Positions 15,111-23,766 of a stretch of 48,570 nucleotides of DNA are shown here, piece after piece. This stretch comes from CAUZFZ01 sp963579025. GTDB lineage: Bacteria > Planctomycetota > Planctomycetia > Planctomycetales > Planctomycetaceae. The notes beneath the pieces were generated by a model, which made no database searches, had not been told where the DNA came from, and was given only the letters and a program-made list of their open reading frames with translations. The position numbers and the translations under genes are program-made. The stretch's first letter is position 1; every line of letters begins with the position of its first letter. The stretch spans positions 1 through 48,570 of the forward strand of contig CAUZFZ010000065.1 of the NCBI GenBank assembly GCA_963579025.1, given 5' to 3'.

Positions 15111-17540
15111 CTATTCATACAGGAAGTCGTGCTGTCGCAGCAGATAGGTAACGACGCCACGCCACGCACGGAGCGTGTACTTCGGGTCGCCCAGATATTG
15201 ACCATCAACGCGCTCACAGAAGTAACTTCCCCGCTTGTCGAATTTCGCTGTGGCGATCGCATCGCTGACGATTCCTGCAAACAACCGGTAGGTCCGTTCA
15301 ACCTCAGGATGATCGACTGCGTGCCTTCGCCCCAGCAGATGCTGGTGCAGATGCACCACGGACTTGCGGATTTGTGTCTCGGCTTCGGGACCATCGCCGG
15401 GGGCAACATCCAGCTCAATTGTAGGAAACAGTCGCCGCTTGCCTGGTTCCTGACTGAAGTCGAGTGCGACGTTCTTACAGGCAACGTCGTTGGCCATGAT
15501 GCGCTGGATGGCTCCCATTGCGCCACTCGGGTCGGTCATGCGCTCGGTGACAGACTTTGAATCAATGCCGCCGTACAGAATCTTGAATTTGCTCTCGCGG
15601 TTATCGAGCTGGCCCCAGTGTTGTCCGAACACAGCCTCCAGTTTTCGCTCAAGCTGTTCGGGCGTCAGTAACCTGGCCAGACCGATGTCATCGAGTTCTG
15701 CCTGACGGCGCGGATGCTCAGCGATCGTGGCCAATCCGTCGGCTCGATAGAAATCCGAAACGGCCAGAGACTTGAAGACAACTTTCAGATTGAAATCGGC
15801 CAGTGCGAATCGCTGCGCGGCGTCTTCAATCAGCTTTCGCTGCTCCTTGTACGCCCGACGTTTCGAACCAAACATGGAATCGTCGATATCCTCGGGCGGC
15901 TGCAGCACTTTGCGTCCCATCAGGATGTAGTAAACGTGTTCGGCCATCGCTACCGCGAATCTCGGGTCCTTTGCCGTGCGCTCACCCAGCCACTGCAACG
16001 CTCGCCAGCGGTCCGTCTCCGGCAGGTCGTCGCCTTCAAGACCTGGCCCGAACATGTCCGAGTACCAGCCGTCTTTGCGAGGGCCCAAATGCCCGCCTTC
16101 GTTGTAGTCCTGAAACAGGCCCGCGACCGGGTCGATCGTTTTGTGGCAGACCACACAGTCGGCGGCCTGCATCGTGGGGATCTCGTACTTCTCCGAAACG
16201 GCTGCCGCGTCGGTGACGCGGGGGGCGAGTGCCATGACATCGACGCCCAGGAAGTGCTGGTAGTACATCCGGGCTCGCAGCCGGTTGCGGTTTGTTTCGG
16301 TCGTTGGAAAACGTCGCAGGTAGTGGAACATGCTCAGGAAGCCTGCGTGCGGGTAGTTGCCCGTTGCAGATTCCTGCACTTTTCCATTGCGTGCTTTGAG
16401 CGCCTGCAGTTTCGTGGGCACATACTCAAAGGGATCGTTCGGATCCTGGAACTGATCGCGCAGTTCTTCAAACACACCGTAGCCCCGCGCCGAGTACGGC
16501 GAGACCATGATGTAGTCCGCCGTGGCGAGTTCCGTAAACGGGCGGTCGTTGCGAACGATGTGCTCGATCAGTCGCAGTGGCTCCTGCTTGATCGCGTCGC
16601 GATAGACATTCGCCAGACCCCATCGAGCCCTCTGCCGTTCTTTCTCAGGTACTTCGCTCAGGTCGTGTTTCTGATACCACAGGCGCGTCGGCTGGAAGTG
16701 ATCGTACGACAGGACCTCTTCACCATTACCGTCGTATCCCAGCGTCAGAAATATGTCGTTGAAGCCTTCCTTCAGTCGTTCGTAGAAGGCGTCTTCCTTC
16801 AGTGCCTCATCAAGAATGCCATCGATCGCCTTGAGCCCGTGCTGACGAACGGCCGCTTGTTCCTGCTCCGCAGGCAGCCTCGCAGCGAGCGACAATGTGA
16901 TTCGCCGCAGCAGCCGCTCGGGAGTCATCATCTGAATGCCGTCAAAGAACGGGCCGGAAACGTAGCTGGCCAGATCTGCTTCGTTCACGAGAGGCTTGTC
17001 CGGTTCACCGTTCAGTCGACGAACAAAACGCTCCAGAATGCGATAACCCGTCGAGTCCTGCTTGAGCACTTCACCACCGCCGTGATCAAGCCCGCCGAGA
17101 GTCTTAACCAGCAGCCGTGACTTGCCGTCTGCCTGCAACTTCGCCATTCGGATAAAGGCCGAGCGATTCGTGCTGAGGCCGTCTGGATCCCGTGTTGGCT
17201 TCAGCAGCAGGAACTCGCTGTCGGATGCATCACCGTCGGCATTGTGACACTTCAGGCATGTCCGTTCACCGACTCTGGCCCACACGTACTCAGTGAAAAA
17301 ACTGTCCAAGGCAAGGCATTCTGGTCCGCGGTGATGCACCGGTTTTGCACGACGCCCCGAGGGCTGTGGCGATGGCTTCTTTGCAGACGCGTCGTTCTGC
17401 GCTTCACTCGCCGTCCGCTGAGACTCCGGGGGTACCGAATCCGCTCGGTCCTGTGACAACACCGGGCACGAGAACGCCAGGACGCAGGCGATTGCGACGT
17501 TGCGCGGCATGGACTGCTGCCGCGGTGTCAATTGGAACAT
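15111..17540 (-). CDS. Secreted planctomycete cytochrome-domain protein (DUF1588-like), partner of DUF1501
   Basis: The 809-residue product begins at 17540, supported by an AGGAG ten bases before the ATG. A hydrophobic leader is followed by a low-complexity stretch and a heme-binding CLKCH motif (95-99), the pattern of the planctomycete cytochrome N-terminal domain. A long helical middle includes motifs of the DUF1592/1588 class, with a second CxxCH, CVVCH, near residue 460 followed by KTIDPVAGLFQDYN, which corresponds to the CxxCH-x-x-x-DP-x-G of DUF1588. The C-terminal part resembles DUF1585. Two c-type hemes are expected, so this is probably a periplasmic redox protein; the electron donor and substrate are unknown. 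It is the first gene of an operon with a DUF1501 protein, a symporter and a peptidase. Confidence 0.88.
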   Translation of the reverse strand: MFQLTPRQQSMPRNVAIACVLAFSCPVLSQDRADSVPPESQRTASEAQNDASAKKPSPQPSGRRAKPVHHRGPECLALDSFFTEYVWARVGERTCLKCHNADGDASDSEFLLLKPTRDPDGLSTNRSAFIRMAKLQADGKSRLLVKTLGGLDHGGGEVLKQDSTGYRILERFVRRLNGEPDKPLVNEADLASYVSGPFFDGIQMMTPERLLRRITLSLAARLPAEQEQAAVRQHGLKAIDGILDEALKEDAFYERLKEGFNDIFLTLGYDGNGEEVLSYDHFQPTRLWYQKHDLSEVPEKERQRARWGLANVYRDAIKQEPLRLIEHIVRNDRPFTELATADYIMVSPYSARGYGVFEELRDQFQDPNDPFEYVPTKLQALKARNGKVQESATGNYPHAGFLSMFHYLRRFPTTETNRNRLRARMYYQHFLGVDVMALAPRVTDAAAVSEKYEIPTMQAADCVVCHKTIDPVAGLFQDYNEGGHLGPRKDGWYSDMFGPGLEGDDLPETDRWRALQWLGERTAKDPRFAVAMAEHVYYILMGRKVLQPPEDIDDSMFGSKRRAYKEQRKLIEDAAQRFALADFNLKVVFKSLAVSDFYRADGLATIAEHPRRQAELDDIGLARLLTPEQLERKLEAVFGQHWGQLDNRESKFKILYGGIDSKSVTERMTDPSGAMGAIQRIMANDVACKNVALDFSQEPGKRRLFPTIELDVAPGDGPEAETQIRKSVVHLHQHLLGRRHAVDHPEVERTYRLFAGIVSDAIATAKFDKRGSYFCERVDGQYLGDPKYTLRAWRGVVTYLLRQHDFLYE

Positions 17541-17677
17541 CGTGAGCGACTCCTTCGGACCTGGGCGTTCTGATGTCGATTTCAGACAGCAGGTTCGTCA
17601 GCTTCATGTCGAACGCTGAGGTAGGATAGATCGTGCTCTGACACGCTGCGGGATTCAACTGACGCAGCGCAGGAGCA

Positions 17678-18580
17678 CTATTTCTTGCGGGAGCGACCGT
17701 CCAGGAATGCGCCGAGGGCTGTGTGATACGGCTCGGCTGTCGTGACTTTCATGTGATCGATTCCGATCCCTCCGCAGCGTCGTTCCAGCTCGGCCAGGAA
17801 TTCGCGGTACTGCTGCAGGTACATCTTCCGGAGCCGATGCGGATCGACCAGCAGGCGATGCCCGCGCCGTTCCAGGCTGCGGAATTGAGTCGGATTGCGA
17901 AACGGAAAATCTTCTTCTTCCGGCGCGACGACCTGCATCAGCATGACCTCGTGCTTCGCATGCCGAAATCGCTTGAGTGCGGTCATCAGCCGTTCGACGC
18001 GATCGAAACAGTCACTGATGATGACGATCAGGCTCCGCCGCTTAACCAACGGAAGCACTTTCTCGATGACTTTGCCCAGACTCGTTTCACCGCCCGGCTG
18101 GCACGCCTCCAGACCAGACGTCAGCAGCCGGAAATTCTGCGGATTTGTCGCGGGCTGAAACTGCTGACGAACCTTTGTGTCAAAAGCCACCATCCCGACA
18201 GCATCGCGCTGAGCAAGCAGCAGGTATCCCAGAGCGGCGGCAAGCTGGCGACCATAGTCGAACTTGCTCAGAGTGCTCTGCCCGTAGTCCATGCTGCCGG
18301 AACAGTCGAAGAACAGATAGCACCGCAAGTTGGTCTCATCTTCATATTCCTTAATGTAGTACCGCCCCGTCTTGCCGAATGCCCGCCAGTCAATATGGCG
18401 AATCTCGTCGCCAGGGTAGTACTTACGATGTTCGACAAACTCGACGCTGGCCCCTTTGAACGGGCTCTTGTGCTGCCCGATGATCGCGCCCTCGACAAGT
18501 AACTTTGCAATGACGTCGATCCGACCAAACTTCGCCAGAGCGGTGGGATCCTGCAGAGGTATTGATTCGGGAGCGGGCAT
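17678..18580 (-). CDS. DUF58 domain protein with von Willebrand A-like fold
   Basis: I start it at 18580 (MPAPESIPLQDPTAL); an in-frame ATG at 18688 would add 36 residues of no recognisable character. The 300-residue protein has the DUF58 core YYPGDEIRHIDWRAFGK and the metal-site-like FFDCSGSMDYG (a D-x-S-x-S MIDAS motif) typical of the vWA part, with later conserved ISDCFD. Such proteins usually stand next to a MoxR-type AAA ATPase and other vWA or transglutaminase proteins; here neither is in the window, so the partner genes are either elsewhere or lost. Cytoplasmic location is expected since no signal peptide is visible. The gene is preceded by a repeat hairpin. Confidence 0.9.
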   Translation of the reverse strand: MPAPESIPLQDPTALAKFGRIDVIAKLLVEGAIIGQHKSPFKGASVEFVEHRKYYPGDEIRHIDWRAFGKTGRYYIKEYEDETNLRCYLFFDCSGSMDYGQSTLSKFDYGRQLAAALGYLLLAQRDAVGMVAFDTKVRQQFQPATNPQNFRLLTSGLEACQPGGETSLGKVIEKVLPLVKRRSLIVIISDCFDRVERLMTALKRFRHAKHEVMLMQVVAPEEEDFPFRNPTQFRSLERRGHRLLVDPHRLRKMYLQQYREFLAELERRCGGIGIDHMKVTTAEPYHTALGAFLDGRSRKK

Positions 18581-18709
18581 CGGCGCATTGTCCGGGGTGA
18601 CAGGATGATCGGCGGGAACGACAAACCGGGGATTACATGATTCCCAGTTACTTGGCTTAGAACGTCCGATCCGGGAATCGACCAACATGTTGTCGTCACG
18701 CCCCGTGAT

Positions 18710-18794
18710 GAATATCGAATATCGAACAAGGAAGTTCGAATGATGAAGTCCTTCACTTCGGACTTCGACAATCCTTGTTCGATATTCGATATTC
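18710..18794. repeat. Perfect 23-base inverted repeat forming a long hairpin
   Basis: The 23 bases at 18710-18732, starting GAATATCGAATATCG, are the exact reverse complement of 18772-18794. Inside lies a second stem, GAAGTCC with GGACTTC. The gap between the dehydrogenase end and the DUF58 start holds this element and little else. I recall very similar AATATCGAATATCG hairpins scattered in planctomycete genomes, so it is probably a dispersed element; it lacks a T-run, so it is not an ordinary intrinsic terminator. Confidence 0.85.
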
Positions 18795-18833
18795 CGGGCT
18801 GCCGTCGGGCACTATCTTCATCAGCCGCTCGCC

Positions 18834-19817
18834 TTACCACTTCCAGCCGTCCTGTCCCGGTTCATTTCGAATGCATTCAGGGTTGGGCCAGCGTCCCTCA
18901 TTGAGAGCGATAATGATCTCGGCACACATTCCAAACATGCCGTCGTGTGACTCGTTGTCGAGACCCGCGATGTGACCGCTGAGAAGTACGTTGTCCATTT
19001 CCAGCAGCGGGCTGTCGGCCGGCAGAGGCTCGACTTCGAAGACATCCAGACCGGCTCCTCGAAGATGACCGGACTTCAGCGCTTCGACCAGGTCGACCTC
19101 TTTAATGAGCGCTCCGCGGGCCGTGTTGATGACGACCGATCCCGGCTTCATCTTTGCGATGGTTTGTGCATTGATCACGTGTTTTGTCTCAGCGTTTGCC
19201 GGCGAGTGCAGTGTCACGTAATCGGATTGCCTGAGGAGACCGTCCAGGTCCGTCAGTTCAACGTTCCACTGTTCCGCGAACTCGACATTGGCGAACGGAT
19301 CGAATGCCACCACATGCATTCCCAATCCGCGTGCACGAGTCGCAACGGCGCGCCCGATCCGACCCAGTCCGACAATGCCCAGCGTCGAGCCCATCACGCG
19401 CGGGAACTTACGGCGATACCACTCAGCCTTACGCACATGCTGATCCTGCTTTGGAAAGTCACGGGCGATTGCCATCAGCAGTGCGATCGCGTGTTCGGCG
19501 ACGGCGTGATGATTCACTCCTGGAGTTGTTGCCACGACGATTCTCTGGTCGTTGCAGGCATCCAGATCGACTGCATCGAAGCCCACGCCGCTGCGGGCGA
19601 TGACGCGCAGGCTCGGGCAGGCTTCGATGACACGGCGTGTATAGGGCTCGGAACCAGCGACAACCGCTTCGGCTCCACTGACCACGCTGATCAGGTCGTC
19701 TTCCTGCCACAGGTCCGTACCCGCCGACTGATGGGAGACCTCGAAACCAGCCTCGCGGAGCATCGAGATATGAGGGCCTGCCTGACTGTTAAGCGACGTG
19801 CTGACGACTTTCGGCAT
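18834..19817 (-). CDS. D-2-hydroxyacid dehydrogenase (phosphoglycerate-dehydrogenase-like)
   Basis: The 327-residue protein has both domains of the NAD-dependent D-2-hydroxyacid dehydrogenases. The Rossmann motif GIVGLGRIG sits at residues 147-155, the catalytic Arg in NTARGAL (Arg234), the Glu in DVFEVEP (Glu263) and the His in SGHIAG (His282). ARSGVGFDAVD and TTPGVNHHAVAEHA fit the substrate domain of the phosphoglycerate dehydrogenase subgroup. It lacks the C-terminal ACT domain of longer SerA proteins. Closely related enzymes oxidise or reduce many 2-hydroxyacids, so the true substrate is open; I do not assign serA. It ends at 18834, shortly after the hairpin repeat on its 3' side, and stands alone. 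Confidence 0.92.
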   Translation of the reverse strand: MPKVVSTSLNSQAGPHISMLREAGFEVSHQSAGTDLWQEDDLISVVSGAEAVVAGSEPYTRRVIEACPSLRVIARSGVGFDAVDLDACNDQRIVVATTPGVNHHAVAEHAIALLMAIARDFPKQDQHVRKAEWYRRKFPRVMGSTLGIVGLGRIGRAVATRARGLGMHVVAFDPFANVEFAEQWNVELTDLDGLLRQSDYVTLHSPANAETKHVINAQTIAKMKPGSVVINTARGALIKEVDLVEALKSGHLRGAGLDVFEVEPLPADSPLLEMDNVLLSGHIAGLDNESHDGMFGMCAEIIIALNEGRWPNPECIRNEPGQDGWKW

Positions 19818-20078
19818 GGGTGTCTTTCAATTGGTGCGGGATCCTCATTCGGTGAATCATGCTGAATCTCGTCGATGGAGTTCAGCAGGCAGCGAACCCG
19901 TGACGGTAGCCAGAGACCGCCAGCAAGGCAATTCGAGGGGCCGTGTGAATTGACAACGCAAACCACTCAGATACCCTGCCTGATCTGCTCTTCCGAATCT
20001 GCATAGTCCTTTCAGGCTCTCCGAATAGTGCCTGGAATACCGTTGCTCCCTGACAGACCTTTTTTCAGGAGAAGTCCC

Positions 20079-20744
20079 ATGCGAAATGTTGCTCTTGCCG
20101 TCGTGGCATCGGCCGTGCTCAGCACTCAGGTACAGGCCGGTCTGTTCTTCTTCCCCAGCGCCAGGAAGTCCGCCCCGGCATGTGCCCCGGCTGCTGCCTG
20201 TAAACCAGCACCTGCATGCAAGCCGGCACCAGCGTGTCCGACTGCCCCGAAGTGCCACGCAGCGGCTCCGTGCCCGATCAAAGCGTCGTTGTGCTTGCCG
20301 AAGCTGTCTCTGCCGAAACTCGACCTGTTGAGCCTCTTCCGCTGCAACCGGACCGCATCGCTGTGCGAGGGAGAACTGCCGGAGAGCGACTTGGGTGAAG
20401 CCACAAATGGTGGACTGGCGCCGAGTGCCGCGGACGATGCCCCGGCCCCGAAGAAAACACCAAAACCGCCGGCTGAGGATGCCCCGGCTCCGAAGAAGGT
20501 AACGCCGAAACCCCCGGCCGAAGTCAAAGCGAAGCCAGCCCCCCCCGCGAAAGTCGAAGCTCCGGCCAAGCCCGCAGCCAAACCGGCAGCGCCGAAAGCT
20601 CCAGCCAAGCCCGCAGCTAAACCGGCAGCGCCGAAAGCTCCAGCCAAACCTGCGGCCAAGCCGGCCGCGCCCGCGAAGCCAAAGGCACCAGCAGCGAAGC
20701 CCGCCGCTCCCGCCAAGGAGGCAGCCGCCGACAAGTCCGCCTGA
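20079..20744 (+). CDS. Secreted cysteine-hexad and Ala/Lys/Pro-rich protein
   Basis: The ATG at 20079 follows AGGAGAAG closely, so it is preferred over the upstream in-frame start at 20028. The 221-residue product begins with a signal peptide (MRNVALAVVASAVLS, cleavage near VQAG). Then come six cysteines spaced exactly six residues apart (CAPAAA, CKPAPA, CKPAPA, CPTAPK, CHAAAP, CPI), a short ordered region with three more cysteines, and a tail of about 110 residues made of AP, PK and AK units, including three 13-residue repeats. The composition suits an unfolded, positively charged, cross-linkable surface or cell-wall protein. TTGACA at 19950-19955 is a -35 candidate, but no good -10 follows. 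It ends at a strong terminator, so it is a single-gene unit. Confidence 0.82.
   Translation: MRNVALAVVASAVLSTQVQAGLFFFPSARKSAPACAPAAACKPAPACKPAPACPTAPKCHAAAPCPIKASLCLPKLSLPKLDLLSLFRCNRTASLCEGELPESDLGEATNGGLAPSAADDAPAPKKTPKPPAEDAPAPKKVTPKPPAEVKAKPAPPAKVEAPAKPAAKPAAPKAPAKPAAKPAAPKAPAKPAAKPAAPAKPKAPAAKPAAPAKEAAADKSA
20562..20678 (+). repeat. Three tandem 39-base units within the Ala/Lys/Pro-rich gene
   Basis: Units at 20562-20600, 20601-20639 and 20640-20678 encode a 13-residue AKPAAKPAAPKAP pattern. The first two differ at only two bases; the third is more diverged, which suggests recent expansion by slippage or unequal crossing over. Confidence 0.8.
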
Positions 20745-20777
20745 CGAAACCGTTTTGACGGACCACTAATACGTTTT

Positions 20778-20812
20778 GAACCCTGTTGCCAACTCGGCAG
20801 CAGGGTTCTTTT
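20778..20812 (+). terminator. Rho-independent terminator
   Basis: GAACCCTG (20778-20785) pairs with CAGGGTTC (20801-20808), with an inner TGCC/GGCA stem and the loop AACTC, followed by TTTTCGTTTG. It lies 34 bases after the stop of the Cys/Ala/Lys/Pro-rich gene and separates it from the Tad-like operon. Confidence 0.85.
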
Positions 20813-20867
20813 CGTTTGTGGGGCCCGTCCGGTGATACCGCCAGCCGGGGAATTGTGCTCCTCGCTG

Positions 20868-20896
20868 TTGAATATCGTGCCGGAGCTGCGTATCAC
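20868..20896 (+). promoter_or_regulatory. Possible promoter of the Tad-like operon
   Basis: TTGAAT (20868-20873) and TATCAC (20891-20896) are 17 bases apart and lie between the terminator and the first TadE-type gene. Each box matches four of six consensus bases, so this is only a candidate. Confidence 0.3.
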
Positions 20897-20947
20897 CTTC
20901 TAGAGAGGGGTGTATTGTGCGCCCGACCGTTTTCAGCGGAGATTTCC

Positions 20948-21985
20948 GTGCATCGAGCCGTACTCGAAGCCCTGATCCCGGCTTTTGTCGCTTTGGCGAT
21001 CGGGTTTGTGCTACTCCGACTGGTGCTGCGGATCAGTGGAGCCAGGCTGAACCTGAAGCGCATTCGGCGGATTCACTCTTGTGAAACCGGGGCTGTTCAG
21101 TCGCTCGCCTTTGTCCTGACACTGCCGCTGTTCATCATGATCGTGATGTTCATTGTGCAGGTCAGCCAGCTCATGATGGGGATCATGGGCGTGCATTACG
21201 CGGCGTTCGCGGCCGCGCGCGCGGCGACCGTCTGGTCGGCGGCCCGAGTGAACTCGTATCAGGCGCCGCGCGAGTTTGAGAACGTCCTGGAACAACCACT
21301 CTCGGCCGGAACACCGGCCGAACTGCTGTTCGACGGAGACGGCGCCGGGCAACTCCAGCCAACGGCTTCGACGTCGTATAAGCTGAATAAGGTGTTTGGC
21401 GCGGCCGTCACAGCCGTAGCTCCCGTGGCGCCGTCGCGAGCGGTCGTCGAGCCAGTTGACTGTTCCTCGTGCGGCGTCAAACCCTGGGCCGTGCGGGACT
21501 GGTATCTGCAGCTTGTTCCGTCGTCTGCATCCAACGGTCGCATCCCACAGAGATTGATCAACAAGATGTCGTATGCGTACTGGAACACGCGCGTCGACAT
21601 GCGCTTTGTGGACAGGGATACGCGCGAAGGGCCGACTTACAACCCGCGGGAACTGGTCATCGTCGACGGCACGGCCGTCATGGCCGATCAGGGTGAATGG
21701 CTGCGTGACTGGACTCCGCACGAAATCGGCTGGCAGGACCAGCTCACGTTGACGGTCACGCATGACTTCGCACTGCTGCCCGGTCCGGGACGTTTCCTGG
21801 CAAAGTACATCGTGCGCGCCGATGGACGAGCCGACACAGTTGCACCCCGCATCGCACTGCAGGGGACGTTATCCGACAGTGTTCCGTGGATAGTGCCGAC
21901 CTACACAACTCAGATTTCCGCATCGGCCACGCTGACCAACGAAGGTTTCAAACCTCTACTGGCTTATGAACAGGAACTCGAATAA
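20948..21985 (+). CDS. TadE-like pilus assembly (pseudopilin-type) membrane protein
   Basis: I place the start at the GTG at 20948 because GGAG stands six bases before it; the open frame extends upstream to 20786 without a better site. The 345-residue product has a first membrane helix at about residues 8-29 and a second, TadE-type helix at about 54-76, preceded by ETGAVQSLAFVLTLP and followed by the YAAFAAARAAT stretch conserved in TadE minor pilins. The rest is a large extracytoplasmic domain with CSSCG near residue 170. The extra first helix and the big domain make it much longer than a normal TadE. It overlaps the next gene by 20 bases, so it is the head of a coupled operon. Confidence 0.8.
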   Translation: MHRAVLEALIPAFVALAIGFVLLRLVLRISGARLNLKRIRRIHSCETGAVQSLAFVLTLPLFIMIVMFIVQVSQLMMGIMGVHYAAFAAARAATVWSAARVNSYQAPREFENVLEQPLSAGTPAELLFDGDGAGQLQPTASTSYKLNKVFGAAVTAVAPVAPSRAVVEPVDCSSCGVKPWAVRDWYLQLVPSSASNGRIPQRLINKMSYAYWNTRVDMRFVDRDTREGPTYNPRELVIVDGTAVMADQGEWLRDWTPHEIGWQDQLTLTVTHDFALLPGPGRFLAKYIVRADGRADTVAPRIALQGTLSDSVPWIVPTYTTQISASATLTNEGFKPLLAYEQELE

Positions 21986-23744
21986 CGACTGCCGAATCAA
22001 CTTCGTACGCCCCGTGCCGGGCCGTACGCCGGAGGATTCCACGCCCGGATCCGGTGCAAAGCATGGCACCGAGAGGTCCTTCCAGAAGGTCACGGGGCTC
22101 GTTCCTGTCCGATTGCGGCGTCTTAACAGAGTGCACTCGGATGAACGCGGCACGATCAGCATTATTTCGGTCTTCACGCTGCTGATGTTCACGATGCTGC
22201 TGATCATGATCGTCAATGTCGGCACTCACATCGACGACAAGCTGAAGATGCAGAACGCGGCGGACGCAGCCACGTATTCGGGTGGCGTTGTTCTGGCTCG
22301 CGGAATGAACGGACTGGCTTTCTCGAATCATCTGCTGTCCGACGTTTTCGCGATGACTGCCTTCCTGAGGGAGGGCCGTGACCGCAATGCCGAGAGCCTC
22401 GTTCCGCCAATCCTTGAGGCATGGCGCGTGGCCGGAGATACCCTCTCACGGGCACCCTTCCCCAAATTCGCTCAGCTTGGCCAGGCGATCATCAACAAGG
22501 TGCCGAAAGAGCAGGATGCGGTTACCGCCTACGGTGAACTGACAGCCGGAGCCGCGGAACTGAGCCTGCCGGTCTTTGAGCACATTCTTGAAGCGCAGCT
22601 CATTGGCGAATTCCAGCGTGACCTGTTGGAAACCCTGCCGCAGGTCGCTCAGTCAGTCACGGACGAAGTCGCAAGACGACACGGGCTTCTGGGACGCAGC
22701 AGTCAGGAGGGATCGAGTGCCTCGATGTCCCGCTACGAAGCCGAACGCGGCCGGCAAATCGGAGTGCTGTGGCGGACTAATGTGATGCCGGTGGCCTTGG
22801 CTGACGAAACAGATCCGCTGACTCGCACCATGCCCGTCGTCGATCCTGACCCGTTCCAGTTGGATTACCCTCAGCTACTGGACGCTGAAAGCTACCTGCA
22901 ACAGGCCCTCGAACAGCGGCGTAACCTGGCCACGCTCTTTCTCAATCGGTGGAACTTCGATCGGCTGCGTCTGTTCAACTACGACGTCAAGATGTCGGCG
23001 TTCTTCCCGCTGTGGCGAATGGCGACGTGCGGTCAACTCGAACGATTGCTGAACGTCGAGTATCCCGTCACCAACGTGCCGATGATGCTGCGAAGGACGC
23101 AAGACGGTCGGGGTATGGAGGAGCTGATCCGCGAGGCTGAACTGTACGACCCGAATCAGCCATTGAATCGCCGCCGCGACGATCACTTTCCGCGAGTGAT
23201 GCGCAACCTGAGGGAATTGACCGATCTCGATCAGTACGTGGAAGACAATTTTCATTTTGTCGGAGCTGTCTATCGGAAACATCGCAAGGAACTCGGGCCG
23301 GGCCTGTTCGAGAACCCCTTGTCAGAAACGGCAGACGCGCAGACGTTCTCGCAGATCTATCTGTTCGTGCCGCGTCCGCGCAAGATTCTGGTCCACATTG
23401 GCGAGGGCGGTGGTGGTGGCGATGCCGATCGAGCCATCAACCTGGGCGGCACGTTCGGATTCACCAGCCTGATCGAAGTCGAGCGTGACGGACCTCCCGC
23501 CAACGATCCGCCTCCAGCAGTTGACACGCTGGATCGCCTGCTGCGCGAACGCTGGGTGCTGGAAAACTATCCGACTCACTGGGACCTGTTGAATCAGAAC
23601 TGGATGGTGCAGCTCGTCCCGGCAACGGTCACAAGTCTGCCCGAAGTTCTGCAGACCAATCCCGGCGGCGAGGTGGCAGGGCTGCGCATGCCTGATTATG
23701 GCGAGACGGAAAACAACATGCTGAAGCGTGTCACAACCCATTAA
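21966..23744 (+). CDS. TadG-like (Tad/Flp pilus assembly) protein
   Basis: The 592-residue protein starts inside the end of the TadE gene. After about 60 basic residues comes DERGTISIISVF, then a single membrane helix (about 64-87) and KLKMQNAADAATYSGGVVLARGMN, the highly conserved N-terminal signature of the TadE/TadG putative pilus-assembly family. About 480 residues of extracytoplasmic, helical sequence follow, ending with an alternating Pro/Asp stretch. TadG proteins tether or assemble Flp-type pili or related envelope structures. No vWA MIDAS motif was seen in the large domain, unlike many TadG proteins. The weak ribosome binding site and the overlap imply translation by coupling. Confidence 0.82.
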   Translation: MNRNSNNDCRINFVRPVPGRTPEDSTPGSGAKHGTERSFQKVTGLVPVRLRRLNRVHSDERGTISIISVFTLLMFTMLLIMIVNVGTHIDDKLKMQNAADAATYSGGVVLARGMNGLAFSNHLLSDVFAMTAFLREGRDRNAESLVPPILEAWRVAGDTLSRAPFPKFAQLGQAIINKVPKEQDAVTAYGELTAGAAELSLPVFEHILEAQLIGEFQRDLLETLPQVAQSVTDEVARRHGLLGRSSQEGSSASMSRYEAERGRQIGVLWRTNVMPVALADETDPLTRTMPVVDPDPFQLDYPQLLDAESYLQQALEQRRNLATLFLNRWNFDRLRLFNYDVKMSAFFPLWRMATCGQLERLLNVEYPVTNVPMMLRRTQDGRGMEELIREAELYDPNQPLNRRRDDHFPRVMRNLRELTDLDQYVEDNFHFVGAVYRKHRKELGPGLFENPLSETADAQTFSQIYLFVPRPRKILVHIGEGGGGGDADRAINLGGTFGFTSLIEVERDGPPANDPPPAVDTLDRLLRERWVLENYPTHWDLLNQNWMVQLVPATVTSLPEVLQTNPGGEVAGLRMPDYGETENNMLKRVTTH

Positions 23745-23766
23745 TTCTCGACGGTCAGGACATCCC

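Noticed and set aside
15714..17120. Long open frame of 468 codons on the plus strand inside the cytochrome-domain gene
   Set aside because: It is fully antisense to a gene with clear motifs and signal peptide; its own sequence has no domain, signal or ribosome binding site.
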